Source: Crocinitomicaceae bacterium (lineage in GTDB: Bacteria > Bacteroidota > Bacteroidia > Flavobacteriales_D > Crocinitomicaceae). Taken from it: DNA of 64,000 nucleotides. The position numbers and the translations under genes are program-made. The number at the start of each line of letters is the position of its first letter. Position 1 is the first letter of the stretch. This document shows, in pieces, positions 55,076 through 63,976 of the stretch. A model generated the notes under the pieces. That model made no database searches. It was not told where the DNA came from and was given only the letters and a program-made list of their open reading frames with translations. The stretch lies in assembly GCA_024643545.1 (NCBI GenBank), contig JAHEMR010000008.1, positions 1-64,000 on the forward strand, written 5' to 3'.

Positions 55076-57655
55076 TTAAATGAGCCCTCTTGAGCGTAGG
55101 AATTCGTCCAAGCTCTCAATGTCACCAAACAACACTTCCCTTGCCTTGCTTCCTTGGAAAGAACCAATAATCCCCATTCCTTCCAATTGATCGACGATTC
55201 TTCCAGCTCTGTTATATCCTAGCTTTAATTTCCGTTGAAGCAAACTTGCCGATCCTTGCTGATTGATGACTACAATTCGCGCTGAATCAACGAACATTGG
55301 GTCAATTTCATTCATGTCGATGCTACCGCTGGATTCGCCTCCTTCTGGAGTATACTCTGGTAAAATGAGTGCTTCAGGATAGGCGCGTTGGTCACCAATA
55401 AAACTACAAATCTCTTCTACTTCAGGCGTATCTACGAATCCACATTGGAGACGCTTAATATCCGAACCAGTTGAAATGAGCATATCTCCTCGTCCAATTA
55501 ATTGGTCTGCACCAGATGCGTCAAGGATTGTTCTTGAATCAATTTTTGAAAGGACTCGGAACGCAATTCTAGCAGGGAAATTTGCTTTGATCATTCCGGT
55601 AATTACATTCACGGAAGGACGCTGTGTCGCAACGATAAGGTGAATTCCAATCGCACGAGCAAGTTGCGCAATTCGGGCAATCGGATGTTCTACTTCTTTT
55701 CCTGCTGTCATAATCAGGTCGGCAAACTCATCAATGAGCACAACGATGTATGGTAAGTATCGATGTCCTTTCTCTGGGTTTAGACGCCTAGCAATGAATT
55801 TTGCATTGTATTCTTTAATGGTTCGAACACCTGCGTCTTTCAATAATTCGTAACGTTCATCCATTTCAATACACAAGGAATTCAAGGTATTTACAACTTT
55901 CGATGTATCAGTGATAATGGCATCTTCTTCCCCAGGTAATTTTGCAAGAAAGTGACGTTCGATTTTATTGTAAAGCGTTAACTCTACCTTTTTTGGATCC
56001 ACCAAAACAAATTTAACTTGTGCTGGATGTTTTTTGTATAAAATGGAAATTAGAATGGCATTAAGTCCAACTGATTTTCCTTGTCCCGTAGCACCTGCAA
56101 CTAAAAGGTGAGGCATTTTGGTAAGGTCAAAGACAAATGTTTCGTTTGTAATGGTTTTCCCCATAACAATGGGCAATTCACCATCGAAATTTTGAAATTT
56201 ATCCGATGCAATCAGTGAGCGCATGCTGACCATTTCTGGGTTGGAGTTTGGAACCTCAATTCCGATGGTTCCTTTTCCTGGTATCGGTGCAATGATACGA
56301 ATTCCTAATGCGGATAGACTCAAGGCGATGTCGTCTTCTAGGTTTTTAATTTTGGAAATACGAACACCAGGTGCAGGAACAATTTCATAGAGCGTGACTG
56401 TTGGACCAACCGTTGCCTTAATTTTGGCAATTTCGATTTTGTAATGTTGCAGCGTTTGAACAATTTTATCTTTGTTTGTTTCAAGTTCCTCTTTGCTCAC
56501 AGAAATCCCACTTGTGCCGTAGTCCGTCATTAAGTCAAGTGGTGGTAATACGTATCCTTCCAAATCTTTGGTCGGATCATATTCACCGTATTTACTCACG
56601 AGTTCTTTTGATAAATCATTCTCGTCTGATTTCTGAGTGGCATTTGATCCCATGTTGGTTGGGCGAGGAGCATCTGGAATAAGCACATTTGGTTCTGGTT
56701 CAGATGCAATTTCAATTTCAAAATCGTCATCTGATTCGTCTTCTTGGATGCTAAACTTGGAAGAAACAGTGAGCTCGCTTTCGTCAAAAAATACGTCTTC
56801 GTCCGCATCTTCAGCTACCTCTTCTTTTTTGGAAAAATCCACTGTTTCAGAAATGACATCAGATTGAATTTCTTCATCCTTAATGGTATTGACCACGAAG
56901 ATATCTTCATAGGCATGTCTTGAGTCCTCATTTTCCGCGACGTAAGCATCAGCTACTTGATCATTCGTTTCTCTACTAAAAATGAAATCAAGTAATTTGG
57001 AATAGTTTGGATTGAAAATTAATGTAGTGATGACGTATAGAAACACCAAACTCAAGGCAAAAGCACCGAAACTACCGAGTGTGAGTATCAGCCATTCATT
57101 GACGTAAAATCCAAATGTTCCGCCAAGGTAATTCAAGTTTTCACTGAAAAAACCTAAGAAAACGGAACCCCAAATCATATATGCGATTGAAATCGTAAAT
57201 GCCCTTCCCAATGGAACAATGGTGTAATCGAAAAGAATACGAATCCCTGAGATAAACATCAGGAAACAAATTACGAAGGAAGTCACACCGAATAAGCGAT
57301 AAATCAACAGGTGAGAAGTCCATGCACCAAATTTACCTAGCCAATTCTGCACAGGCGCTTCGGTTCCGTCAAAAATATAGTCCATGAAAGACCGTTGTAA
57401 AATACGGTCTTGGTCCGCTGTCCAAGTAAAAAGATAGGATAAGCAAGCAAGAAATAAGTAAATCGAAAGCAGTGATAAAGCAGACCCAAGAATTACCTTA
57501 AATCGTTTGGTGTCGAATTTTGAGGCAAAATTCCACCTTTCAGGAGTTTTTTCCTTCGTTGGTTTTGACGTTTTGCTTTCTTTTTTAGTCGTATTTGAAG
57601 TGCTAGTATTCTCAGTTCTAGCTGTGCTTTTCGGAGTAAATTCGTTGTCTTCCAT
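55076..57655 (-). CDS. ftsK: DNA translocase FtsK
   Basis: 859 residues from the ATG at 57655 (an ATG at 57670 adds five). Four N-terminal membrane spans lie between about 50 and 225. An acidic disordered linker follows (about 230-360). The motor domain has Walker A GATGQGKSVGLNAIL and Walker B VVLIDEFADLIM. The C-terminal winged-helix gamma domain (LQRKLKLGYNRAGRIVDQLE) reads polar DNA sequences. It pumps chromosomal DNA at the division septum. The linker is short compared with E. coli FtsK. Confidence 0.96.
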   Translation of the reverse strand: MEDNEFTPKSTARTENTSTSNTTKKESKTSKPTKEKTPERWNFASKFDTKRFKVILGSALSLLSIYLFLACLSYLFTWTADQDRILQRSFMDYIFDGTEAPVQNWLGKFGAWTSHLLIYRLFGVTSFVICFLMFISGIRILFDYTIVPLGRAFTISIAYMIWGSVFLGFFSENLNYLGGTFGFYVNEWLILTLGSFGAFALSLVFLYVITTLIFNPNYSKLLDFIFSRETNDQVADAYVAENEDSRHAYEDIFVVNTIKDEEIQSDVISETVDFSKKEEVAEDADEDVFFDESELTVSSKFSIQEDESDDDFEIEIASEPEPNVLIPDAPRPTNMGSNATQKSDENDLSKELVSKYGEYDPTKDLEGYVLPPLDLMTDYGTSGISVSKEELETNKDKIVQTLQHYKIEIAKIKATVGPTVTLYEIVPAPGVRISKIKNLEDDIALSLSALGIRIIAPIPGKGTIGIEVPNSNPEMVSMRSLIASDKFQNFDGELPIVMGKTITNETFVFDLTKMPHLLVAGATGQGKSVGLNAILISILYKKHPAQVKFVLVDPKKVELTLYNKIERHFLAKLPGEEDAIITDTSKVVNTLNSLCIEMDERYELLKDAGVRTIKEYNAKFIARRLNPEKGHRYLPYIVVLIDEFADLIMTAGKEVEHPIARIAQLARAIGIHLIVATQRPSVNVITGMIKANFPARIAFRVLSKIDSRTILDASGADQLIGRGDMLISTGSDIKRLQCGFVDTPEVEEICSFIGDQRAYPEALILPEYTPEGGESSGSIDMNEIDPMFVDSARIVVINQQGSASLLQRKLKLGYNRAGRIVDQLEGMGIIGSFQGSKAREVLFGDIESLDEFLRSRGLI

Positions 57656-57740
57656 TCGTTGTGTATACAATATCCAACGAAGTTAGTGGATAAGGTCACA
57701 TTCTATCCGATTTGGTCGGAATTGTATAAACAAGATTTTG

Positions 57741-58394
57741 TTAGTTAGTTGGCGTTATCGTAGTACTTGTTCCTGCGGTTTTTTCCATAAACGCTTTCAT
57801 GCTAATTTTTTGATAATCAGCAGGAATCATGAACAGCGAAAGTGGCGGGATTTTTTGATCGATGGATTCCAAGGAATATTTGAATAATCCATGATCATTG
57901 ACAACGTAATATTGGAGCAATAATCCAGGGGCGTCTTCGTAGGCACCTAAATACTTTGCGTCGATTTTTTTTGTGTAAATCACCGTTAATTCGTTCTTCG
58001 CTAATTCATGTTTGAAATAGAGTCTTTTACCCCTGATTCCAGCAATTTTCACATGTCCAAATTGCTTTTTAAATGTATATGGTTTTGAGCTTGTATCCGA
58101 TTGATCCTCTTTGAATTGAATGGCAAAATTTCCTTCCTCTAATTGAATGAGGACATATTTCTTTTGCTGGGTCAAATGTTTGATGGTTTCTTGCTTCCCG
58201 AATTCTGAATTGAAATTGACAATTTTTAGAAGTGAATCACGAGCGAACACCAACATTTTTGCTTCGATAGAATCCTTTACGTCAACTCGCTCGATTCTAT
58301 ATGTTAATGTACCATTAAAATGCTCGGAGTTTTGACTCAAACTCTGAAAGTTTAGACCAAACAATAGCACAGAAAAAAGAAGGAATTTGATCAT
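57741..58394 (-). CDS. Secreted protein of unknown function, 217 aa
   Basis: From the ATG at 58394 there is a signal peptide (MIKFLLFSVLLFGLNFQSLSQ). The mature part is beta-rich with a GTLTYRIERVDVKDSIEAKM opening that recalls LolA-like or GLPGLI/DUF4412-type periplasmic proteins; I cannot assign it. A longer reading to 58502 would include the -7 box (TATATTTG at 58436-58429 on the minus strand). The next gene on this strand, ftsK, begins 85 bases further on. Confidence 0.62.
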   Translation of the reverse strand: MIKFLLFSVLLFGLNFQSLSQNSEHFNGTLTYRIERVDVKDSIEAKMLVFARDSLLKIVNFNSEFGKQETIKHLTQQKKYVLIQLEEGNFAIQFKEDQSDTSSKPYTFKKQFGHVKIAGIRGKRLYFKHELAKNELTVIYTKKIDAKYLGAYEDAPGLLLQYYVVNDHGLFKYSLESIDQKIPPLSLFMIPADYQKISMKAFMEKTAGTSTTITPTN

Positions 58395-58428
58395 GTCTTT
58401 TGGCTCGTAAAGTGTAGGAATCCTTGAA

Positions 58429-58498
58429 CAAATATAAGGAATTCTCGATAAGTTAAGTGATTCCAATTCGATAGTTCCTGTAGAAAGTTGTAAATTTG
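58429..58498. promoter_or_regulatory. Divergent -7 elements for the 217-aa protein and the arginase-family gene
   Basis: TATATTTG (minus, 58436-58429) and TAAATTTG (plus, 58491-58498) both match TAnnTTTG. They set the starts at 58394 and 58523 and exclude the longer readings of each gene. Confidence 0.5.
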
Positions 58499-58522
58499 TC
58501 ATGCCCGAAGAAAGGGAGTTTT

Positions 58523-59458
58523 ATGAATCGTCAATTACAATTTATCTTTAATCCCTCGGAACTAGGCGCAGGAACGCGTGGAGCTTCCTTAGGTCCAGAA
58601 GCAGTTAGAGCCGCCGCAAGAGCACAAAATTCTACCTTGTTTTCGGAATACCCTGTTTATACCTTGCCTAATCGAAATGATTTGTTGGATCGTCCAACAA
58701 ACTTTCCTTACGCAAAACGCATTGATGGTGTTCTTCAAATTTTTGAAGGAGTCAAACAGCAAGTAAAAGAAGCAATCGATTCTGGAATGTTTCCATTAAT
58801 CATTGCCGGAGATCATTCTTCAGCTGGTGGAACAATGGCTGGATTAAAATTAGCTTACCCTGGAAAACGACTTGGTGTTTTATGGATTGACGCGCATGCA
58901 GATATTCACTCGCCATATACGACACCATCCGGAAACATACACGGAATGCCTATTGCAACAGCTTTAGGAGTGGATCAGTCAGACCTTCAGAAAAATAATT
59001 TGGACCTGACCACCATGCAATATTGGAATCAGTTGAAAAGCCATTCCTTGAAGCCTGCGGATCTCATTTACATTGGAGTACGTGATGTGGAAGAAGAGGA
59101 AATTCATGCGATGAAACAACTGAATCTACGCAATTACACAGTAAAAGAACTGCGAGACAGGGGGGTGCAAATTTGCATCGATGAAATTTCAACGAAATTA
59201 CAATCGTGCGACATCGTTTATGTTTCTTTTGATGTGGATTCGATGGATCCAAGTGAAACGTCTTACGGAACAGGAACTCCGGTTCCAAATGGAATCACAT
59301 TTGATGAAGCAAAAACAATCCTTACGAGTATGTCCAAACTGAATAATTTGGCCTGCATGGAACTCGTAGAGGTGAATCCATGTTTGGATAATGAAAAAAA
59401 TAAAATGGCTGAACGATCATTTGAATTGATCAATTCACTGGTAAAAAGTTTAAAATAA
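58523..59458 (+). CDS. Arginase/agmatinase/formimidoylglutamase family hydrolase
   Basis: 311 residues from the ATG at 58523, preceded by AAAGGGAG, a rare Shine-Dalgarno-like site in this window. Manganese ligands are in AGDHSSAGGT, WIDAHADIHSP and FDVDSMDPS, and the C-terminal glutamate is in ELVEVNPCLDN. The substrate-loop region is SGNIHGMPIATALG, close to true arginases (arginine to ornithine and urea), but related ureohydrolases cannot be excluded. It ends two bases before argS. Confidence 0.85.
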   Translation: MNRQLQFIFNPSELGAGTRGASLGPEAVRAAARAQNSTLFSEYPVYTLPNRNDLLDRPTNFPYAKRIDGVLQIFEGVKQQVKEAIDSGMFPLIIAGDHSSAGGTMAGLKLAYPGKRLGVLWIDAHADIHSPYTTPSGNIHGMPIATALGVDQSDLQKNNLDLTTMQYWNQLKSHSLKPADLIYIGVRDVEEEEIHAMKQLNLRNYTVKELRDRGVQICIDEISTKLQSCDIVYVSFDVDSMDPSETSYGTGTPVPNGITFDEAKTILTSMSKLNNLACMELVEVNPCLDNEKNKMAERSFELINSLVKSLK

Positions 59459-59460
59459 CG

Positions 59461-61362
59461 ATGGAAAATCACATAAAATCACTGATTCTAGGGCACGCAA
59501 CGACTTTGTTTGGACAAGAGATTGATGAACAATTGATTCAATTTCAAGTGACAAGAAAGGATGTGGAAGGTGATTTGACTTTGGTCGTTTTCCCTTTTGT
59601 GAAATTATTGCGTTGTTCGCCAATGGAAGCGGGACAAAAACTTGGTGATTTCATCGAAAGCAATGTAACGGATGTCGATAAATGCATCATTGTCAATGGA
59701 TTTTTAAATATTGTTTTCTCAAAATCCTATTGGTTAAATCAATTGAATGAAGTTTATCATACCAACCAATACGGATTTGCACCTGCGGGTTCGAAACCAA
59801 CGGTTATGGTGGAATATTCTTCGCCAAACACAAATAAACCTTTGCACCTTGGACACCTTCGAAATAATTTCTTGGGATATTCTGTCGCAGAAATATTAAA
59901 AGCGGATGGACATGAAGTCATCAAAACACAGGTGATCAATGACCGTGGAATTCATATTTGTAAAAGCATGTTGGCGTGGGAACGTTTTTCTCCGCTTAAT
60001 GACAAAGGAGAGCGTGAAACACCGGCAAATACTGGTTTGAAAGGTGATAAACTCGTTGGGAAATACTACGTTGAATTTGATAAAAATTTGCAAATCGAAG
60101 CGAAAGCACTGATTTCAAGTTGGGAGCAAGGAGATTTCTCCATGTGCTCGGAAGAAGTTCAAACGGCATTCTTGAATTTCCAAGCCGCCAAAGAAGGAAA
60201 AGACGAAAAAGCAGTTCAGGGAATCGACGATAAAATCAAGGAATTAGCTAAAAATAACACCGGAATTTTGCTGGACGCAAAAGAAATGTTGGTGAAATGG
60301 GAGGCGCGTGATCCACAAGTTTATTTATTGTGGACAACCATGAACAGTTGGGTTTACGACGGATTTGAAAAAACCTACCAGAAAATGGGCGTGGACTTCG
60401 ATAAATTGTATTTCGAATCGGAAACATTCTTATTGGGGAAAGACCAGGTGATGAAAGGATTGAAGGAGGGAGTTTTCTATCAAAAGGAAGATGGCTCTGT
60501 TTGGATTGACTTGACAAATGAAGGATTAGACGAAAAATTAGTGCTGCGTTCAGATGGAACAGCGGTTTACATGACACAGGATATTGGAACGGCAATCGAT
60601 CGTTTTCATGATTACCCACGATTGAATGGAATGGTTTATACGGTTGGGAACGAACAGGATTACCACTTCAAGGTACTGTTCTTGATTCTAAAAAAATTGG
60701 GTTACGCTTGGGCGGAAAATTGTTTCCATTTGTCCTACGGGATGGTGGATTTACCTACGGGAAAAATGAAATCCCGTGAAGGAACCGTTGTTGATGCTGA
60801 TGATTTGATGGATGAAGTCATTGAAAAAGCGGAAGAAATGACCAAAGAACGTGGGCACATTGAATCGTTAAGTGAGGCAGAGCGAAGTACACTTTTTGAA
60901 CAAATTGGCTTAGGTGGACTAAAGTATTATTTATTGAAAGTCGATCCGAAAAAACGCATGATGTTTAATCCGGAAGAGTCGATTGACTTAACTGGAAATA
61001 CAGGTCCTTTCATTCAATATGCACATGCCCGAATCACCACGTTGTTGGATCGAGGTGGATTAATTGATACATCCGAGATTCAACAGGCAAGTTTAATTCA
61101 TGAAGAGAAGGAAATCATTAAATTGTTGACGCAATTTCCAGGAACCATTCATGAAGCGGCAAGTTCCTATTCTCCAGCAATTATCGCGAATTACATCTAT
61201 GATTTGGTGAAACATTACAACCAATTTTATCAAGCGGTGAAAATTCTTTCCGAAGAAAATGCGGCAAATAAAAACCTTCGTTTGGCTATGAGTGAATGTG
61301 TACGACGCACGATTCAACAAAGTTTAATGGTGCTAGGCATTCAGGCTCCAATGAAGATGTAA
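59461..61362 (+). CDS. argS: Arginyl-tRNA synthetase
   Basis: 633 residues. The HIGH motif is in SSPNTNKPLHLGHLRNN; the KMSKS-like site is GKMKSREGT. N-terminal Add1 and C-terminal DALR domains are present (YAHARITTLL; NYIYDLVKHYNQFYQAVKIL). It charges tRNA-Arg. It forms a two-gene unit with the arginase-family gene, both acting on arginine. Confidence 0.96.
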   Translation: MENHIKSLILGHATTLFGQEIDEQLIQFQVTRKDVEGDLTLVVFPFVKLLRCSPMEAGQKLGDFIESNVTDVDKCIIVNGFLNIVFSKSYWLNQLNEVYHTNQYGFAPAGSKPTVMVEYSSPNTNKPLHLGHLRNNFLGYSVAEILKADGHEVIKTQVINDRGIHICKSMLAWERFSPLNDKGERETPANTGLKGDKLVGKYYVEFDKNLQIEAKALISSWEQGDFSMCSEEVQTAFLNFQAAKEGKDEKAVQGIDDKIKELAKNNTGILLDAKEMLVKWEARDPQVYLLWTTMNSWVYDGFEKTYQKMGVDFDKLYFESETFLLGKDQVMKGLKEGVFYQKEDGSVWIDLTNEGLDEKLVLRSDGTAVYMTQDIGTAIDRFHDYPRLNGMVYTVGNEQDYHFKVLFLILKKLGYAWAENCFHLSYGMVDLPTGKMKSREGTVVDADDLMDEVIEKAEEMTKERGHIESLSEAERSTLFEQIGLGGLKYYLLKVDPKKRMMFNPEESIDLTGNTGPFIQYAHARITTLLDRGGLIDTSEIQQASLIHEEKEIIKLLTQFPGTIHEAASSYSPAIIANYIYDLVKHYNQFYQAVKILSEENAANKNLRLAMSECVRRTIQQSLMVLGIQAPMKM

Positions 61363-61428
61363 ATTCATATTTGTAGGTTTCGATTGATTGGAATTCTTGC
61401 TATTTCTTTTTAACTTAAAGTAAAAAAG

Positions 61429-61935
61429 ATGTGGTCAAAATTCAAGAAAAGTCAATTTAGAATTCCAAATATGGATTACCGTCAAGAGGGCGCATACTTC
61501 ATCACAATTTGCACAAAAAAAAGATTTCATTTTTTCGGTGAAATCAAAAATCGACATCTGACCATGTCACCGATTGGTGAAATTGCTAAAGCATGTTGGT
61601 TGGAAATTGAAGCTCATTTTCCAAATGTTCATTTGCGTGAATTTATTGTCATGCCCGACCATATGCACGGTGTCATTGTCATTGATAAATCCGTGATTCG
61701 CAATGAAAATGATTTGTTGTTGAAAGAAAATAGGTTTCAGAATATTGGTAGTCAATCCATTTCATCGATTGTTGGATCATATAAATCTGCCGTATCAAGA
61801 AAATCTAGGTTAATTAACCCTGCCTTCGGTTGGCAATCACGGTTTCATGACCGCGTGGTTCGGTCATCGACGGAATTGGCACGAATTGAAAATTATATTT
61901 CAAAAAACGTGGAAAATTATAATAAAAAACGGTAG
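61429..61935 (+). CDS. REP-associated tyrosine transposase (RAYT, Y1_Tnp superfamily)
   Basis: 168 residues. It has the IS200/RAYT fold signature YFITICTKKRFHFFG, the HUH-type metal motif PDHMHG (His78, His80), and a C-terminal helix with the probable catalytic Tyr156 in RIENYISKNVENY, where YI..NP is usual. The last codons and the TAG stop (61933-61935) lie inside the first arm of the REP-like palindrome that follows. RAYTs are domesticated single-copy relatives of IS200 transposases that act on REP hairpins. Intact; whether it is active is unknown. Confidence 0.9.
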   Translation: MWSKFKKSQFRIPNMDYRQEGAYFITICTKKRFHFFGEIKNRHLTMSPIGEIAKACWLEIEAHFPNVHLREFIVMPDHMHGVIVIDKSVIRNENDLLLKENRFQNIGSQSISSIVGSYKSAVSRKSRLINPAFGWQSRFHDRVVRSSTELARIENYISKNVENYNKKR

Positions 61936-61966
61936 GCGCAGGGCATGCCCTGCGCCTACCGTTTTT
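61925..61966. repeat. Perfect REP-like palindrome, 20-base arms
   Basis: The arm at 61925-61944 (A5, CGG, TAG, GCG, CAG, GGC) and its exact complement at 61947-61966 are separated by only AT. It is GC-rich against an AT-rich background. It overlaps the last four codons of the RAYT gene. Confidence 0.95.
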
Positions 61967-62029
61967 CGCCCTGCGCCTACCGTTTTTCGCCCTGCGCCTA
62001 TCGTTTTTCGCCCTGCGCCTACCGTATTC
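61947..62029. repeat. Tandem 21-base REP-like units (four copies)
   Basis: Four head-to-tail copies of a unit with core GCCCTGCGCCTACCGTTTTT start at 61947 (which lacks its first C), 61967, 61988 and 62009. Copy 3 has one C-to-T change in the core and copy 4 two changes in its T-rich tail. Each can pair with the single inverted arm at 61925-61944. Confidence 0.95.
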
Positions 62030-62037
62030 ATCCATAC

Positions 62038-62074
62038 AATTTGTTGATACAAGGCACGCTCGTATCAACAAATT
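62038..62074. repeat. Inverted repeat with 13-base arms
   Basis: AATTTGTTGATAC (62038-62050) and GTATCAACAAATT (62062-62074) flank an 11-base centre, AAGGCACGCTC. Confidence 0.9.
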
Positions 62075-62077
62075 AAT

Positions 62078-62110
62078 TTTTCATTTACGCATGCCATGCG
62101 TAAATGAAAA
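62078..62110. repeat. Near-perfect palindrome with 16-base arms
   Basis: TTTTCATTTACGCATG (62078-62093) and CATGCGTAAATGAAAA (62095-62110) are exact complements around one C. It lies 24 bases past the topB stop and could also end topB transcription. Confidence 0.9.
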
Positions 62111-62133
62111 TAACAAAAAACATTAATTGGTTT

Positions 62134-63921
62134 TTACCGTCCAAATATCACCTCGTCGGTTAATTCACGTACCATGACAAACAATTCTTCTTTGAAGGTT
62201 TGTGCCTCATAGGTGCCTTTTTCAATCTGACGTAATTTGTGTTCCCATTGACCAGTTAATTCGGGGCTTTTCAGCAATTCATTTTTGATGGTATCAATGA
62301 GGTTCATCCCTGTATCTGTTGCTACGAGGTTTTTCTTTTTCTTTTCAATGTATTTGCGTTTAAACAAGGTTTCGATAATATTCGCACGTGTTGATGGACG
62401 CCCAATACCATTCTCTTTCATGATTTCACGCATTTCTTCGTTCTCCACTAATTTCCCTGCGGATTCCATGGCACGTAAAAGTGTGGCTTCTGTATAATAT
62501 TTTGGTGCACTCGTTTTCCCCTTGTGAATTAAAGGTTGATGAGGGCCGCTTTCACCTTTTTCAAAAATCGGTAGGATTTTATCCTCGCTTTCACCTTCTT
62601 TCTTTTTACTTCCGGATTCTTTGTTTTCTGCCTTCAGATCATCGTAGATCACACGCCAACCTTTATCCAAGATTTGCTTTCCGGTGGCTTTGAATTCTAG
62701 CGCATCGACTTTTCCTAATACCGTTGTGTTCGATATTTTACATTCTGGATAAAAAACAGCAATGAATCGTCTGCAAATCAAATCGTATACGCGTTGTTCG
62801 TCCGGCGTAATACCTGACGGCGCAACTCCTGTTGGTATAATCGCATGGTGATCGGTAATTTTTTTATCGTCAAATATCTGTTTGGACTTTGGAATGGGTT
62901 TTCCTTGCAGCGCATCTGTGAATCGTTTGTAATCGCGCAATCCATTCAGGATGTTCGGGATTTTTGGGTGTAAATCCTCCGATAAATACGTTGTATCTAC
63001 ACGTGGGTAGGTCACTAACTTCTTTTCGTACAAACTTTGAATCTTCGTCAATGTTTCTTCGGCGCTATAGGCATAGTAGCGATTTCCGTCCACTTGAAGG
63101 GATGTTAAATCATACAAGCGTGGATTTCCTTCTTTTCCATCTTTTTGTTCGAAAGAGGTCACTTCGAAAGGTTTGTCTACTAAATATGCTAGACCTTTGT
63201 CAGCTTTATCTTTGGAACGTAAACGATCAATTTGACATTGAAATTCAGTCTCGCGATAGATTGTTTTTAGTTCCCAGTATTCTTCTGCTTTAAACGCATT
63301 GATTTCCTTTTGACGCTGAACAATCATGGCTAATGTCGGCGTTTGAACACGTCCAACAGATAAGGTCATTTTATCTCGACCAAATTTGCGTGTATATAAA
63401 CGTGTACCGTTGATGCCGAGAACCCAATCGCCCACAGCACGTGAATTTCCAGCCGCAAAAAGATTGTCGAATTCTTTGGAGTCTCGCAATTTATTGAATC
63501 CTTCTTTAATGGCTTCTTCTGTTAGGGAAGAAATCCATAAGCGTTTTACTGGAACTTTGCATTTCGCTTTGATGAGCACCCAACGTTGAATCAATTCTCC
63601 TTCTTGTCCAGCATCCCCACAATTAATGACTTCTTCTGCTTGGGTCATCAACGTTTCGATGACTTTGAATTGACGTTTTGCACCTTCGTCCTCGCGTAAT
63701 TTGATGCCGAATTGACCCGGAATAATCGGTAAATCTTCCAATTTCCAATATTTCCAATTTGGATTGTAATCCTCTGGATCCTTCAAGGAACACAAATGTC
63801 CAAAAACCCAAGTCACACAATAGCCGTTTCCCTCCAGGTAGCCATCTCGACGATTTTTAGCTCCTAGAATCTCCGCTAAATCGCGGGCAACACTTGGTTT
63901 TTCGGCAATGCAAAGTTTCAT
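62134..63921 (-). CDS. topB: DNA topoisomerase III (type IA)
   Basis: 595 residues. TOPRIM motifs are MKLCIAEKPSVARDLAEIL and INCGDAGQEGELIQRW; the catalytic Tyr is in LVTYPRVDTTYL; GIGRPSTRANIIETLF is a core motif. It decatenates DNA and works with RecQ-type helicases in many bacteria. It ends directly after the core, so it lacks the extended basic or zinc C-terminus of E. coli TopB (653 residues). Confidence 0.93.
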   Translation of the reverse strand: MKLCIAEKPSVARDLAEILGAKNRRDGYLEGNGYCVTWVFGHLCSLKDPEDYNPNWKYWKLEDLPIIPGQFGIKLREDEGAKRQFKVIETLMTQAEEVINCGDAGQEGELIQRWVLIKAKCKVPVKRLWISSLTEEAIKEGFNKLRDSKEFDNLFAAGNSRAVGDWVLGINGTRLYTRKFGRDKMTLSVGRVQTPTLAMIVQRQKEINAFKAEEYWELKTIYRETEFQCQIDRLRSKDKADKGLAYLVDKPFEVTSFEQKDGKEGNPRLYDLTSLQVDGNRYYAYSAEETLTKIQSLYEKKLVTYPRVDTTYLSEDLHPKIPNILNGLRDYKRFTDALQGKPIPKSKQIFDDKKITDHHAIIPTGVAPSGITPDEQRVYDLICRRFIAVFYPECKISNTTVLGKVDALEFKATGKQILDKGWRVIYDDLKAENKESGSKKKEGESEDKILPIFEKGESGPHQPLIHKGKTSAPKYYTEATLLRAMESAGKLVENEEMREIMKENGIGRPSTRANIIETLFKRKYIEKKKKNLVATDTGMNLIDTIKNELLKSPELTGQWEHKLRQIEKGTYEAQTFKEELFVMVRELTDEVIFGR

Positions 63922-63943
63922 TGAAAGGTGAACAATTGAACCT

Positions 63944-63976
63944 CAAAAATAGGAAAGAATGTGCCTTTATTTACAA
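63944..63976 (-). promoter_or_regulatory. Promoter for topB
   Basis: On the minus strand TTG (63976-63974), a 22-base spacer and TATTTTTG (63951-63944). The leader would be about 17 bases. The remaining bases to the window end hold no recognisable gene. Confidence 0.5.

Noticed and set aside
58496-58522. An upstream TTG start for the arginase-family gene
   Set aside because: It overlaps the -7 promoter box; the ATG at 58523 has an AAAGGGAG site and fits the family N-terminus.
61947-62029. CRISPR-like short repeat array
   Set aside because: The 21-base units are directly joined with no spacers, and no cas genes are nearby.
61814-62071. Reading frames on both strands encoding repetitive Arg/Pro-rich peptides
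   Set aside because: They are translations of the 21-base REP array and overlap the RAYT gene; there is no start signal or independent support.
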